Positions 53,585-62,787 of a stretch of DNA of 64,000 bases are shown piece by piece. Position numbers and translations under genes: made by a program. Every line of letters begins with the position of its first letter. The first letter of the stretch is position 1. The notes below the pieces were generated by a model. That model was given only the letters and a program-made list of their open reading frames with translations. It ran no database searches and was not told the DNA's origin. The stretch is from UQRS01 sp050946935 (GTDB lineage Bacteria > Bacillota > Clostridia > Oscillospirales > Acutalibacteraceae): contig JBMNVR010000006.1 in assembly GCA_050946935.1 (NCBI GenBank), forward strand, positions 22,691 to 86,690, read 5' to 3'.

Positions 53585-54195
53585 CGCGGCTTTTTCTCCT
53601 CTGCATCGCGGGCGCGCCGCTCGGAGAAGAACGCTTCCTCGAAATCGGCGCGGTCTTCCTCACGCACCTCTTGCCGTCGGGCGGCCATATCGGCCTCCAG
53701 CCGGAGACGACGGGCCTCTCCCTTGATGTGGCCCTTACGATAAACAGCCAACATCAGGCAGCCGTGAAGAAGCAGCACCGGCAGCGCGGCCAAAAACGGA
53801 TTGGGAATCAGAAAATCCAGCAATCCAAACGGGCTGAGCAGCGAGCTCAGCCGCCAGCTCAGCAAACTCTCCCCCAAAGCGGCCGGCAAAAGCAAAAGCA
53901 AGAGCAGCACGTGAAGCATGAAGAGTCTTCGATAAACCCGCCCCGGCTCGACATGGGTGACCGGATCAAGCGCCGCCCGGTAAAGAAGAAGCGGATTCAG
54001 CACACAGCAGAGGACGGTCGGAAAAACCGCCAGGATACTGGCCATCGCCCGCGAGTCGCTGATCAGGTTATAAAGCGTAAAATCACTTAAAACCGGATAA
54101 ATAAAAAGATTCAACACGCCCTTGGTAAGCAGCACCCCGATATAGGAAATCAAAAAGGTGAGCGCCAGCATCTTGGGCACGGTACAATATTTCAT
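53581..54195 (-). CDS. Polytopic membrane protein of unknown function
   Basis: 204 residues. Four or five hydrophobic helices (MLALTFLISYIGVLLTKGVL; ILAVFPTVLCCVLNPLLLY; LFMLHVLLLLLLLPAALG; LAALPVLLLHGCLMLAVY) are followed by a basic and acidic cytoplasmic tail with a coiled-coil-like RRLRLEADMAARRQEVREEDRADFEE stretch in two parts. I do not recognise a family. It is coupled to the DUF2500-like gene by a 4-bp overlap. Confidence 0.65.
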   Translation of the reverse strand: MKYCTVPKMLALTFLISYIGVLLTKGVLNLFIYPVLSDFTLYNLISDSRAMASILAVFPTVLCCVLNPLLLYRAALDPVTHVEPGRVYRRLFMLHVLLLLLLLPAALGESLLSWRLSSLLSPFGLLDFLIPNPFLAALPVLLLHGCLMLAVYRKGHIKGEARRLRLEADMAARRQEVREEDRADFEEAFFSERRARDAEEKKPR

Positions 54196-54474
54196 AAAAC
54201 CCCTCTTTTATAACACTCCACAATCCGAAAGCCCCGGATTCAATCCCCGCTATGCAGAGCACGGCGGCCGGCGGATCAATCCCGTCCACCAAACAAAATC
54301 TGCTTTTTTCTCTCCGTTTTCCGGCTTTTGTCCCCGCCGGCCTGTGGTTTTCCGCAGGTCGGCGCAAAAGCAAACCGCTTTCCGGGCGGAGACAGCCGGG
54401 CGGTTCCCGATGCCAAAGGCCGCTCCTCCGGCATCGGGAGCATGTATGCCAAAGCGCCCCGCGCGCCGGACGGT
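54196..54474. other. Short intergenic region upstream of the membrane protein pair
   Basis: About 280 bp between the flotillin stop and the membrane protein gene start. No gene or clear terminator recognised; the right half is GC-rich with several short inverted repeats. Confidence 0.4.
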
Positions 54475-55890
54475 TTACGCTTCAGTCGTCGGAACAGGCG
54501 CCTCTTCGGCCACTGGCGCCGCTGCCGGCTCGCCCATCTTTTTGCCGAGATACTTTGGCAGCTCCATTCCCGCCATGTTAAACAAATCGCTCATAGGCGG
54601 GATCGACTTGAACATCCCCGACAGGAAGTTGGCGGTGGCCGGCGTGCCGTCCTTGCCGCCCATCCCGTCCCAGACGGTCACCTTATCGATCCTGAGCTTG
54701 CCGATCGCCTCGACCTGCGTCTTGACCAAATCCTCTAACTTATCGGCGATCATCAGCTTCATCGCGTCGTCGGCGTTGCCGCCCACCGCGTCAATGATTT
54801 TCTGAAAACCCTCGGCCTGCTTGGTGAGGATCTCCTGCACGCCGCGGGCCTCGGCTTCCATTTTGGCGAAGATGGCGTCGGCCTCGCCCTGTGCCTTGCG
54901 GCGGATCTGCTCGGCCTCGGCTTCGGCGGCCAGTTCCTTCTGGCGTTTATCGATCTCTGCCTTAACGATGATGTCGGCCTCCAGCGTGGCCTTCTCACGG
55001 GTTGAACGGGCGGCCTCAGCCTCCTGCTCGGCGGCGTAGGCCTCCTGCAGCGCGCGGGCCGCCTGGATTTTCTCGGCCGCGGTGGCGCGGCGGAGAGCGT
55101 CGGCCTGCTTTTCCTTCAGGGTCGCATCGGACTCGGCCACCTGCGCCCTGGCTTCATTCTCGCCCTTGATGGCCTCCGAATCGGCCAGAGAGACCTGAAT
55201 TCTCTGCTCCCTTTTGGCGTTGGCCTCGCCGATGTCACCGGCCCGGTCGGCCTCCGCCACCGAGATTTTGGCATCGTTGATGGCCTTGGCCGCCGCCTCC
55301 TTACCCAGGGCGACGATATAACCCGACTCGTCGGTGATGTCGGTGACGTTGACGTTGATCAGCCGCAGACCGATCTTCTTCAGCTCGCTTTCCACGTTAT
55401 TGGAGACGGCCGTGAGAAATTTGTCGCGGTCGGTGTTGATCTCTTCAATATCCATGGTCGCGATGACCAAACGAAGCTGTCCGAAGATGATGTCCTTCGC
55501 CAGTTCCTGAATCTCGGTCAGCTTGAGGCCGAGCAGCCGCTCGGCCGCGTTCTGCATGACGCCGTTCTCAACCGAGATGCCCACCGTAAATCGGGACGGC
55601 ACGTCAATCCGGATATTCTGCTTGGACAGCGCGTTTTTCAGATCCACCTGAATCGACATCGGGGTCAGATCCAGATATTCATAGGATTGCAGCACCGGCA
55701 CGATGAAAGCCGCCCCACCGTGAATGCACTTGGCGCTGCGCGCCGTGCCGTCCCGGTTGCGCCCGATCTTGCCATATACAACCAGAATTTTGTCCGAAGG
55801 ACACTTGCGGTACCTCGATAAAAGCACGATCAGGCTGGAAAAAAACAGCAGCGCAATCACAACGATCAGGACGATTACTCCAGGTTCCAT
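54475..55890 (-). CDS. Flotillin-like SPFH domain protein (FloT/YqiK family)
   Basis: 471 residues. An N-terminal membrane segment (VIVLIVVIALLFFSSLIVLL) is followed by the SPFH/band 7 domain (residues ~30-180, GAAFIVPVLQSYEYLDLTPM, VNVTDITDESGYI). A long Glu/Ala-rich coiled coil (~200-360, ADRAGDIGEANAKREQRIQ, EQEAEAARSTREKATLEADI) and the C-terminal DAVGGNADDAMKLMIADKLE segment match bacterial flotillins. These organise functional membrane microdomains. It is preceded by an NfeD-like partner gene overlapping by 16 bp, as in yuaF-floT of Bacillus. Confidence 0.93.
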   Translation of the reverse strand: MEPGVIVLIVVIALLFFSSLIVLLSRYRKCPSDKILVVYGKIGRNRDGTARSAKCIHGGAAFIVPVLQSYEYLDLTPMSIQVDLKNALSKQNIRIDVPSRFTVGISVENGVMQNAAERLLGLKLTEIQELAKDIIFGQLRLVIATMDIEEINTDRDKFLTAVSNNVESELKKIGLRLINVNVTDITDESGYIVALGKEAAAKAINDAKISVAEADRAGDIGEANAKREQRIQVSLADSEAIKGENEARAQVAESDATLKEKQADALRRATAAEKIQAARALQEAYAAEQEAEAARSTREKATLEADIIVKAEIDKRQKELAAEAEAEQIRRKAQGEADAIFAKMEAEARGVQEILTKQAEGFQKIIDAVGGNADDAMKLMIADKLEDLVKTQVEAIGKLRIDKVTVWDGMGGKDGTPATANFLSGMFKSIPPMSDLFNMAGMELPKYLGKKMGEPAAAPVAEEAPVPTTEA

Positions 55891-56498
55891 TTTGATATTC
55901 CTCCTCTTACATTCTTTTCATCATCGGTATGCAGCCGCCCGACCACAACCGTTTCCGAATCGCACAAAGCGAGGACGACCACCGACTCTCCCGTGGGAAT
56001 CGACGTTTCCTCCTCACAGACCGCCTCAATCTCACAAAGGCGGTTTTGCAAAGTCAGATTGATTTTCCCGCGGCCCTCACCCTTCGGAGGAACCGGGATA
56101 TAGACCCGTCCGGTTTTCCCGAGCGCGCCGGACAGCTCGATATTGCCGCTGTCCTGCAGCTTCATCGCCTTTTTAAACAGCAGCGCCACCACAAGAAAGG
56201 CCGCCGCGCCGGCGCTAAGCGAAATCGCGATTGAAACCGCCAGCGGCATCCGGTATGTATCCGCTACCAGCCCGGCCCAGCCGCCGACCGAAAAAAAGGC
56301 GACCAGAGCCCGCACGCTGAACATGGAAAAGCCGTCATCGCCCACATCATCCGGAATGCCGTCGCCGTCAAAATCCGCGTCGGCGCCGACGCCGAAAAAA
56401 AGCAGCAGGGTTTGAAGCAACATAATAACCGTTGCCGGAATCGCCACGGCCGAGAAAATTTTGCTGACCTCGCTTAAAGAATTCCACCATGCAAGCAT
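55875..56498 (-). CDS. NfeD/YuaF-like membrane partner of flotillin
   Basis: About 207 residues. Two to three transmembrane helices (AVAIPATVIMLLQTLLLFFG; FFSVGGWAGLVADTYRM; LVVALLFKKAM) separate a DADFDGDGIPDD acidic loop near residue 50. The C-terminal ~75 residues form an OB-fold NfeD-type domain (GALGKTGRVYIPVPPKGEGRGKINLTL). In Bacillus the similar YuaF is needed with flotillin for microdomain fluidity. The start at 56498 follows GGAGG; the nearby ATG at 56504 is too close to it. Confidence 0.83.
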   Translation of the reverse strand: MLAWWNSLSEVSKIFSAVAIPATVIMLLQTLLLFFGVGADADFDGDGIPDDVGDDGFSMFSVRALVAFFSVGGWAGLVADTYRMPLAVSIAISLSAGAAAFLVVALLFKKAMKLQDSGNIELSGALGKTGRVYIPVPPKGEGRGKINLTLQNRLCEIEAVCEEETSIPTGESVVVLALCDSETVVVGRLHTDDEKNVRGGISKWNLE

Positions 56499-56531
56499 TT
56501 TCATTCCTCCTTCCAAAAAAAGAAAAAACGC

Positions 56532-57092
56532 TTATTTTCCGATTGCATACCGCCTGATCAGCCGGTCGGCGCGCACCTTGACCAAGGCGGAGGCATAGTA
56601 GATTAAAATAATCTTCATCCCCCGCGTCAGTTTTTCCCGTGCGCCGGGAAACGGCTCGACATAATCCGCAATCGTATCGGCAATTTTTTGCTCGAGCGAT
56701 TTTTCATCGAACACCGTCTCATAGTCGATTGTATCCAACAGATCACAGGTATATATATACAGCTTTGCCTCCGGAATAATGTCATCATCGGTACAATTGG
56801 CGGTGCCGTTGATGTATTCTAAAATATTGGCGATGTTTTCAAGGCTCGTCACCTCCCGCAGCATGTTGATAAGCATGATCCGGGTCAGATGATTGACCGA
56901 GTACCGTTTCTCCACGGGGCGGCCTACCCAGCCGCGGTTGATCCAGTTCTGAATCACCGGCGTTTCCAGCCCGGTAATCTCCCGCACCTGCTGCAGCATG
57001 ATGCCGCGGGTTGCAAAAAACAGGCCGGAGAGAAATTCCTCCGCCGTGCGGCCCCTCCTTTCAAGAACAGTGCCGGGGAACTTCGGCTCCAT
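56532..57092 (-). CDS. DUF1836 family protein
   Basis: About 187 residues. GIMLQQVREITGLETPVIQNWINRGWV is a MerR-like winged-helix recognition pattern, and RYSVNHLTRIMLINMLREVTSLENIANILEYING is the DUF1836 hallmark. Function unknown, presumed DNA binding. It is transcribed toward nfeD-flotillin and ends 34 bp before it, so it may be in the same unit and could regulate it. The ATG at 57092 is likely; the GTG at 57101 overlaps the ribosome site. Confidence 0.83.
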   Translation of the reverse strand: MEPKFPGTVLERRGRTAEEFLSGLFFATRGIMLQQVREITGLETPVIQNWINRGWVGRPVEKRYSVNHLTRIMLINMLREVTSLENIANILEYINGTANCTDDDIIPEAKLYIYTCDLLDTIDYETVFDEKSLEQKIADTIADYVEPFPGAREKLTRGMKIILIYYASALVKVRADRLIRRYAIGK

Positions 57093-57307
57093 TCCGATCA
57101 CCCGCCTTTCCTTTTCTTGGATTCATCCTATCATACATTCACGTGAATGTCAATAGTATTTTCGAGAATGTTAATTATGTTTTTCAGATTGAATGCAAAT
57201 TCTGCAGTTTCTGTCTTGGGTGAGAACGTTCGCACAAATCTTCCGACCGTTTTTCAAAAACCAGGACGGCAAAATCTCGCCCGAACGGTGACAGCGGATA
57301 ACCCCCG

Positions 57308-57347
57308 TAAAAAAACAGAAAGGCCGAAAGGAAAACTCCTTTCAGCC
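57308..57347 (-). terminator. Terminator of the YczE-like gene
   Basis: Stem GGCYGAAAGGA with its partner TCCTTTCRGCC and an AAAC loop. On the minus strand it is followed by TTTCTGTTTTTTT. Confidence 0.8.
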
Positions 57348-57452
57348 TCTTCACCCACAACAAAACGCACCCGTGCCGCTTTCCATCCGGTGCAAGCCGT
57401 GCACTTCACCTTTACAAACGCCCTCTTATCCAACCGACCGCGCGCAAAAAAA

Positions 57453-58109
57453 CTACTCGACGCCGGGCAGACCGTAAAGCCTTCGGCCGATCAGACGACC
57501 AAGCCAGGACACGACCGGCCCGACGGTCAGGATCACCAGTACGGTCATCAGCCCGACCGGCCCGCCGATCCAAAGAGACATTACAGTAAACAGCGCGTCC
57601 CAGGCCATTCGGATAAAGCGGAAGGGAATTCCCGGCAACCGGGCGGAGAGCAGCATCGGGATCGCGTCATAGGGTGCAACGCCTGCCGACGCGGTCATAT
57701 ACAGCACGGCTCCAAGTAAAAAAATAACAACCGTAGGAATCAGAATGCCGATCCGCGCCGGCAGGGTCAAATGATCATACGCCGGCACCAGCCGCCGCAA
57801 AATCCAGGTGCATCCATCCGCAATATATCCAAGCAAAAACATATTGCAGATGGTTCCGGTGCCGATAAACCCTCGACCGAACAGCAGTACAAATATTATC
57901 ATAATCAGATTCATCAGCATCTGACATACGCCGTAATAAATACCCAGACGCGCCGCCAGACCGATACTCAGGGACGAGTTGGGATCGGTCCCGAAATCCA
58001 GCATGACAAATAAAGAGACCGCAATCGACAATAACAGCACGCCGACCAGCATACCGATCTGACGTTTACGGACATAAGGATCTCGCAGCCACCGTTTCAG
58101 TTTTGACAT
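57453..58109 (-). CDS. YczE/YyaS/YitT-type membrane protein
   Basis: 218 residues with about five to six transmembrane helices. The duplicated motif MLDFGTDPNSSLSIGLA and TASAGVAPYDAIPMLLSA is the mark of YczE-like integral membrane proteins (COG2364). In Bacillus such proteins are loosely tied to export or regulation; the role here is unknown. The gene stands alone with its own terminator. Confidence 0.83.
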   Translation of the reverse strand: MSKLKRWLRDPYVRKRQIGMLVGVLLLSIAVSLFVMLDFGTDPNSSLSIGLAARLGIYYGVCQMLMNLIMIIFVLLFGRGFIGTGTICNMFLLGYIADGCTWILRRLVPAYDHLTLPARIGILIPTVVIFLLGAVLYMTASAGVAPYDAIPMLLSARLPGIPFRFIRMAWDALFTVMSLWIGGPVGLMTVLVILTVGPVVSWLGRLIGRRLYGLPGVE

Positions 58110-58417
58110 GGTTGTGCCCCCTCTTTACACATAAAACGCCGCGGCCGAGTCTTTGACCGTCGCATATCCGGGATTGTTTAAACATGGTAGCACAAAGTCG
58201 ACGGCATTGCAACCGCCAAAAGGAAGAGAACAATATGATGCTTAAAAAGCGCATTGTGATACATAAAACGGAAGATCTCCCCTGTGCCATCCGGCTCCGG
58301 CGCCCAAACAGAAAAACTCCGGAACACCCAAAATCGGTGGTGTTCCGGAGTTTTCCGTATTCTGAAAAGGAGCGTATGGTATGTGAATCAATAATTTGTA
58401 CTGCAAAGGCAGGGAAT
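58110..58417. other. Intergenic region with the GH51 terminator
   Basis: About 310 bp between the YczE-like gene start and the GH51 stop. A short plus-strand frame at 58214 with AAGGAAGAG upstream is not convincing. The main feature is the terminator at 58311-58354. Confidence 0.5.
58311..58354 (-). terminator. Terminator of the GH51 gene
   Basis: Arms AACTCCGGAACACC and GGTGTTCCGGAGTT around an 11-base centre, followed by TTTTTCTG on the minus strand. Confidence 0.85.
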
Positions 58418-61400
58418 TTAACCGGCCACGATCATTTTCCGCAGATCGACCACATCGCTGACCGTCAGAAGCTTATCCTTGTTGATGTCGCCGGCCGCCA
58501 TCTGCTGCGCCGTCTGGCTGCCGCTGACAATGATCTGGCGCAGTTCCACCACATCCGAGACGGTCACCGAACCATCACCGTCCAGATCGCCCAGTTTGAC
58601 GTCGGGTGCCTTCTCCCCCCGGACGAGGGTGACAACGCTGACCGAGTAGCCTTCGGTCGCAATGACGATACCACCCGCATTCATGGTGAACGCAGAGGTC
58701 TCCGCCGCCTGCGGCACGATATTCTCCGGATTCTCCGACGTATTGGTGTCCTTCAGCCCGGCCGTGTAGGTCTGTGCCGTCCGGCTGACCGTATAACCGG
58801 CGAACTCCGGAATCGCAATGCCGAGGTTTTTCGCCTCGCCCGTGCGGTTGACAATCTTGACACAGACGGTGCCGCCGTCCTCCGATCCGGTGAGGGTTAC
58901 ATCGAAATTTTGGGTGTTCACAATATCCAGGCCCTCTGCCGTCAGCAGATAAGGCTGGTGCGCCCCGCCAAAGAGAATATCCATATACGCCGGCGCCTGA
59001 TACCACGCACTGTCGTTGTCCATGAAAATAAGGCCCTGATCCCAGCCGTTGTCGTTGTGGCCGTCTACCTGCAGGCAGTTGGCCGAGCAAACGATCGGGA
59101 TGATGTCGCTGATACGCTCGGCATTATTGATCGCAAAAGCGTTGCAAAGCGCCCGTTCAAAATCGTGAGATGCCGCGTTCAGCTCGAACACCGGGAAGGC
59201 AAATTCCGCGTCAGGACAGATCGACCGCAGCGCGTCGTAGAGACTGATCGCCGCATGGATAAAGCTATAGGGCTGGGTGCCGTTCTCCGACCAGAAGTGA
59301 ATGTCAAACCAAACCGGCATACCATGCGCAACCGCGTTGTCGAGGATGGTTTTGTGATTGGCCAGAGTGGTAAGCCCGGACGCCGATCCGGTGAAGTTGT
59401 AAGGATCGGTGATGATATCCTTGTAATCAAAGTCGCCGGCAATCAGTGTAATATCGGTATCCAGCGCCCACACGGCGTTGGCGATCGCATTGAAACGCTC
59501 GGCAAAGGCCGCGTCAATCCGCTCTTCATTGCCGATCTGGAGGTAAGGCAGGTCATACGGCTCCTCCCTGCCCATCGAAATGCGAAGCTGAACCCACTCG
59601 TTAGAGGGATCGGTGCCCGTCGCGAACTGGATGAAGTCAGCCATATCCTCCGGCGACTCATAGCTGTTGAAATCGGGAACCGCCGCTACGCCCAGCGCAT
59701 CGCAGAGATCGAGGAACTCAATAATTCCAAAGCCGAAGGAGGAGTAGGTGTACCACCAGCCTCTATAGGTCCGGCGCTCCTCAGGCGCGCCGACCATATC
59801 CTTCCACCGGTACTCACTCGCGTTAGCCATACAGCCGCCGAACCGAAGAACCGTAATGCCCTGATTTTCCAAAAGCTCACCGACATCCTTGCGAACCGAC
59901 AGACCTTTATACCGTCCCCACTCGCCCGGCTGCAAGAAGACGTAGCCGAGGTCGAGGGTTCCGGGCTGTGCAATCTCAATCACAAGCTGCCCGGCGGTGT
60001 CGCCGCCGTCCGGCGTCAGGGCGAAGCTGTATTTGCTCCAGTCGCCCGAAACCGACACTTTCTCCTTTGCATAAACGGTCGCGCCGTCCGCGCTGACAAA
60101 AGAAACATAAGCGTCTATGGCCGTATCGGACTTGGCGTAGAAATAGCCCTCATAATCCTTGCCGTCGACAATATTCATCCCCTTGCGGTTGAGGCCCTTG
60201 TTGCTGATGCCGATCGTTCCCTCGCCGCCGGTCATGGTGATGCGCTGGCTCTGCCCATCCTTGAACGCATTCTCTGAGAAGAGGTCGAGCGTCCCTTCGG
60301 CCGAACCGGTCACCACGCCTCTCCACATGCCGGAGACCTTCAGATCAGCACGATAGGTCGGGATTTCCACCGTTTGCTCCGCGCCGCTGTCAGCCGTGTA
60401 CTTGATATTTTTAAACTTGGCGGTCGAGTTCCAGGCGCGCAGACCCGAAAGGCCGGTGCTGATCGGATTGGAATCGGTATAAGAGGCCGCCTTGTTCCCG
60501 TCGACATATACGGTTATGCTGTTTTCGGTCATGTCCACCCGCAAATTGATCCAACGACCTGCCGCAACCGCCGCACAGGGCGTGTCGCCGAGGTTGTTGT
60601 AATTATACTGATGCTTGGCAATACGCACCGCGCCGCCGCTGAGGAGCGAAATCTCATACCCGTTAAAGCTGTCGGCACCCGGCTTGGCGTCGCTGGTTTT
60701 CACGATAAAGCCGGCGGCCTCCCCGTCGAACCAGACGTCGGCCGAGAAACTGCCGCTGGTGCATTCGGAATCGTTGACAGTCAGCTTCGGTCCGTCCGAT
60801 TCCCGGTTAATATATATCAATTTCTCTTCGCCGGAGTCGTCGGTCATCCACTGTCCCGCCGCAACCGTGAAGGCCGATTCAAATTCGACCTGATTCGGTT
60901 CGGCAAAGCTCTCTCCGAAAATCATCTGAGACCAGATGCCGCCGTACAGCTCGTGGTTCACGTCCTCCATACAGGCGCCATACAGCAGGTCCGAAACCTC
61001 CCCGGCCTTTTCGGACGCCGCAACCTCCAGCGCGTAGTCCACACCGTACCGTCCGCTGGCAGGCGCCGACACAGCGTTGCCTTTCGCATCCTGCACCACG
61101 GCGGTATACAAATAGTCTTTTTCTTCACTCAGCACGTCTTCAACCTCCCAAATATTCTGACCGGCCGGTCGGGCCGCTTCAAACGTATCGACAAGATTGC
61201 CGTCCAGATCGCGTTTCTCCAGCACAAGGACAAGGGGGGCGTCGCTGTCACACAAAAGGTGAGCAGCCGCCTTCTCGCCCGTTTCGGAGTAAGTCAGCGA
61301 AACCGCCGCCTCATATTCCGGCAGGAAAAGATTTTCCGCCGGCACCAGCGTTTTGTCCATGCCGGTCGTCTGCCAGTAGAGCGAAAGCCCGCCGCCGCCG

Positions 61401-61834
61401 TATCCGTTATAATATTCAATCACAAGGCTGTAAAACCGACCGGCCTCCATCTCATACCAGCCGGTCGTGTTGGTCGCCCCGTGCGGCCCGGGATCACTGA
61501 TAATCTGCTTGCCGTCGATCAAGACCTTGACCCCGTCGTCGGCACTGGTCGTAAATATGTAGGAGCCGCTTGTCGGAGCCTGAATCCGCCCGGTCCAGCG
61601 GATCGAATAATGCTCGGCCGGAACACCGGCCATGGGCGAACCGCTCCATTCAAAATGGATCTGCTCAGATACCCCGCCGGTCACATAGGTCTCAAACCCG
61701 GTGCCGCTGTAATACTCGGCCCAAAGGCCGGTCTCCACCGTTTCCTCAGCCGATACGGGAATCCACATTCCAAGCAAAAGCAGGGAAACAATCCCCAGAG
61801 AAAGAATACGGCACAATACATTCTTTTTTAGCAT
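58418..61834 (-). CDS. Secreted PA14-GH51 alpha-L-arabinofuranosidase-like enzyme with dockerin
   Basis: About 1138 residues. A signal peptide (LCRILSLGIVSLLLLGMWI) is followed by a PA14 carbohydrate-binding domain (~30-165, GLWAEYYSGTGFET, TSADDGVKVLIDGK). The GH51-type barrel starts near DLLYGACMEDVNHELYGGIW and contains a concanavalin-like insert (~310-480). The acid/base is Glu770 in LQIGNEE, and the nucleophile Glu884 in FPVFELNAA. A type I dockerin ends the protein: KLGDLDGDGSVTVSDVVELR and GDINKDKLLTVSDVVDLR, two Ca2+-binding repeats. It would release arabinose from arabinoxylan or pectin while docked on a cohesin scaffold. Its operator is shared with the glycyl radical operon. Confidence 0.9.
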   Translation of the reverse strand: MLKKNVLCRILSLGIVSLLLLGMWIPVSAEETVETGLWAEYYSGTGFETYVTGGVSEQIHFEWSGSPMAGVPAEHYSIRWTGRIQAPTSGSYIFTTSADDGVKVLIDGKQIISDPGPHGATNTTGWYEMEAGRFYSLVIEYYNGYGGGGLSLYWQTTGMDKTLVPAENLFLPEYEAAVSLTYSETGEKAAAHLLCDSDAPLVLVLEKRDLDGNLVDTFEAARPAGQNIWEVEDVLSEEKDYLYTAVVQDAKGNAVSAPASGRYGVDYALEVAASEKAGEVSDLLYGACMEDVNHELYGGIWSQMIFGESFAEPNQVEFESAFTVAAGQWMTDDSGEEKLIYINRESDGPKLTVNDSECTSGSFSADVWFDGEAAGFIVKTSDAKPGADSFNGYEISLLSGGAVRIAKHQYNYNNLGDTPCAAVAAGRWINLRVDMTENSITVYVDGNKAASYTDSNPISTGLSGLRAWNSTAKFKNIKYTADSGAEQTVEIPTYRADLKVSGMWRGVVTGSAEGTLDLFSENAFKDGQSQRITMTGGEGTIGISNKGLNRKGMNIVDGKDYEGYFYAKSDTAIDAYVSFVSADGATVYAKEKVSVSGDWSKYSFALTPDGGDTAGQLVIEIAQPGTLDLGYVFLQPGEWGRYKGLSVRKDVGELLENQGITVLRFGGCMANASEYRWKDMVGAPEERRTYRGWWYTYSSFGFGIIEFLDLCDALGVAAVPDFNSYESPEDMADFIQFATGTDPSNEWVQLRISMGREEPYDLPYLQIGNEERIDAAFAERFNAIANAVWALDTDITLIAGDFDYKDIITDPYNFTGSASGLTTLANHKTILDNAVAHGMPVWFDIHFWSENGTQPYSFIHAAISLYDALRSICPDAEFAFPVFELNAASHDFERALCNAFAINNAERISDIIPIVCSANCLQVDGHNDNGWDQGLIFMDNDSAWYQAPAYMDILFGGAHQPYLLTAEGLDIVNTQNFDVTLTGSEDGGTVCVKIVNRTGEAKNLGIAIPEFAGYTVSRTAQTYTAGLKDTNTSENPENIVPQAAETSAFTMNAGGIVIATEGYSVSVVTLVRGEKAPDVKLGDLDGDGSVTVSDVVELRQIIVSGSQTAQQMAAGDINKDKLLTVSDVVDLRKMIVAG

Positions 61835-61879
61835 ACAGTCCATCCTCCCGGAAGTTTTGGCCACAAACCGCAGCAAACA

Positions 61880-61901
61880 TTAACGTTAACATTAACGTTA
61901 A
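61880..61901 (-). promoter_or_regulatory. Operator of the GH51 gene, two TTAACGTTAA sites
   Basis: TTAACGTTAA at 61880-61889 and again at 61892-61901, 12 bp start to start, 4 bp past the -10. This matches the operator at 44806-44827 in sequence, spacing and placement. Confidence 0.85.
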
Positions 61902-61905
61902 TCAT

Positions 61906-61934
61906 ACTATAACATCGAATCAACAAAATGTCAA
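61906..61934 (-). promoter_or_regulatory. Promoter of the GH51 gene
   Basis: On the minus strand TTGACA (61929-61934), 17 bp, TATAGT (61906-61911). Confidence 0.85.
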
Positions 61935-61995
61935 TAGGAAAATCGTGCTTTTTTTGATGCCCTGCAATAAAAAACACGATTTAAAATTCCACATA

Positions 61996-62307
61996 TTATA
62001 TGTATCGAAAGCGATTCTCTTCATGGTCAGAAACCGTCTGCCCGGCCGAGCCTTTCAAATACAGGTACAACATTTTCAGCATGAGTTCGCTCATATCATC
62101 CTTTTTATGAATCTCCAAATCATAATAAAACCAGCGGTACAGGTCGCTCTTCTCGTCCAGGATCACGTTGCGGAAATACTCCCCCAGGGTAAAGTGGTAA
62201 AAGATCAGCTCCTCATAATCGCAGTTGGTCAGATCGCGAATGATCGTTTTAGGCAAAAGCTCCTTCAATCTGCGGGTCACAATCTCGCCGAACGAAAAAA
62301 AGGACAT
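61996..62307 (-). CDS. Small protein of unknown function, prophage edge
   Basis: About 103 residues from ATG 62307, preceded by GAGGTGAG. It is rich in aromatic and charged residues (YEELIFYHFTLGEYFRN, SDLYRWFYYDLEIHKKDDM). No recognised domain. It is divergent from a small helix-turn-helix regulator and low in GC. This layout is typical of phage or mobile-element control regions. Confidence 0.55.
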   Translation of the reverse strand: MSFFSFGEIVTRRLKELLPKTIIRDLTNCDYEELIFYHFTLGEYFRNVILDEKSDLYRWFYYDLEIHKKDDMSELMLKMLYLYLKGSAGQTVSDHEENRFRYI

Positions 62308-62330
62308 AATTCTCACCTCGAATTTCATTA

Positions 62331-62361
62331 TAGGTCAATTTCACCATATTTTCAATAGGTC
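62331..62361. repeat. Direct repeat, upstream copy, flanking the HTH gene
   Basis: TAGGTCAATTT at the left end and TAGGTC at the right end (62356), 25 bp start to start. About three quarters of its 31 bases match the copy at 62614-62644. It lies in the divergent promoter gap, so it is a candidate operator of the HTH protein. Confidence 0.7.
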
Positions 62362-62391
62362 GAAATAACATAATTAAATCGGGTGATTGAA

Positions 62392-62616
62392 ATGAACCGA
62401 TTGAAGCAACTACGAAAAGCAAAAGGTTATACGCAGATAAAAGTACAGTTTCTAACCGGAATCAATCAGAGTGATTATTCCAAAATCGAAAATGGCAAAC
62501 GCTTTATGACCTTTGAGCAATGCAAGCGCATTGCAATCGCGCTCAATACCAGCATGGATTATCTCGCCGGGTTGACAGATGTAAAGGAAGCCTATCCCCG
62601 CACAATTTCCAAATAG
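62392..62616 (+). CDS. XRE-type helix-turn-helix regulator
   Basis: 74 residues from ATG 62392 (GGGTGA upstream; a GTG at 62383 is also possible). It has a Cro/CI-like HTH: LKQLRKAKGYTQIKVQFLTG, QSDYSKIENGKR, CKRIAIALNTSMDYLAGL. Small repressors of this kind control phage or mobile-element genes, or act as antitoxins. It is divergent from the unknown 103-residue gene and bracketed by two similar 31-bp repeats that may be its binding sites. Confidence 0.85.
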   Translation: MNRLKQLRKAKGYTQIKVQFLTGINQSDYSKIENGKRFMTFEQCKRIAIALNTSMDYLAGLTDVKEAYPRTISK

Positions 62617-62644
62617 GCCAATTTATCCATATATTTATTAGGTC
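62614..62644. repeat. Direct repeat, downstream copy, flanking the HTH gene
   Basis: TAGGCCAATTT ... TAGGTC, again 25 bp start to start. It overlaps the last bases of the HTH stop region. Confidence 0.7.
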
Positions 62645-62787
62645 ATTAAAACCACTTCTCTCCACGCCCTTGAAAACAGCGGCTTTTCTCCTCCGCCCGT
62701 AGCAACGGCGGAGCAACGGAAAAGTTTCTGCACAGGTTCAAGGTGTTGCAAGCCGGCCTCGGAAGCTTTTTCTGTTCGCACATTGTA

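Noticed and set aside
58184..60277. Long plus-strand open frame under the GH51 gene
   Set aside because: Antisense shadow of a gene with strong domain matches; composition is typical of a reversed GC-rich frame and no family is seen.
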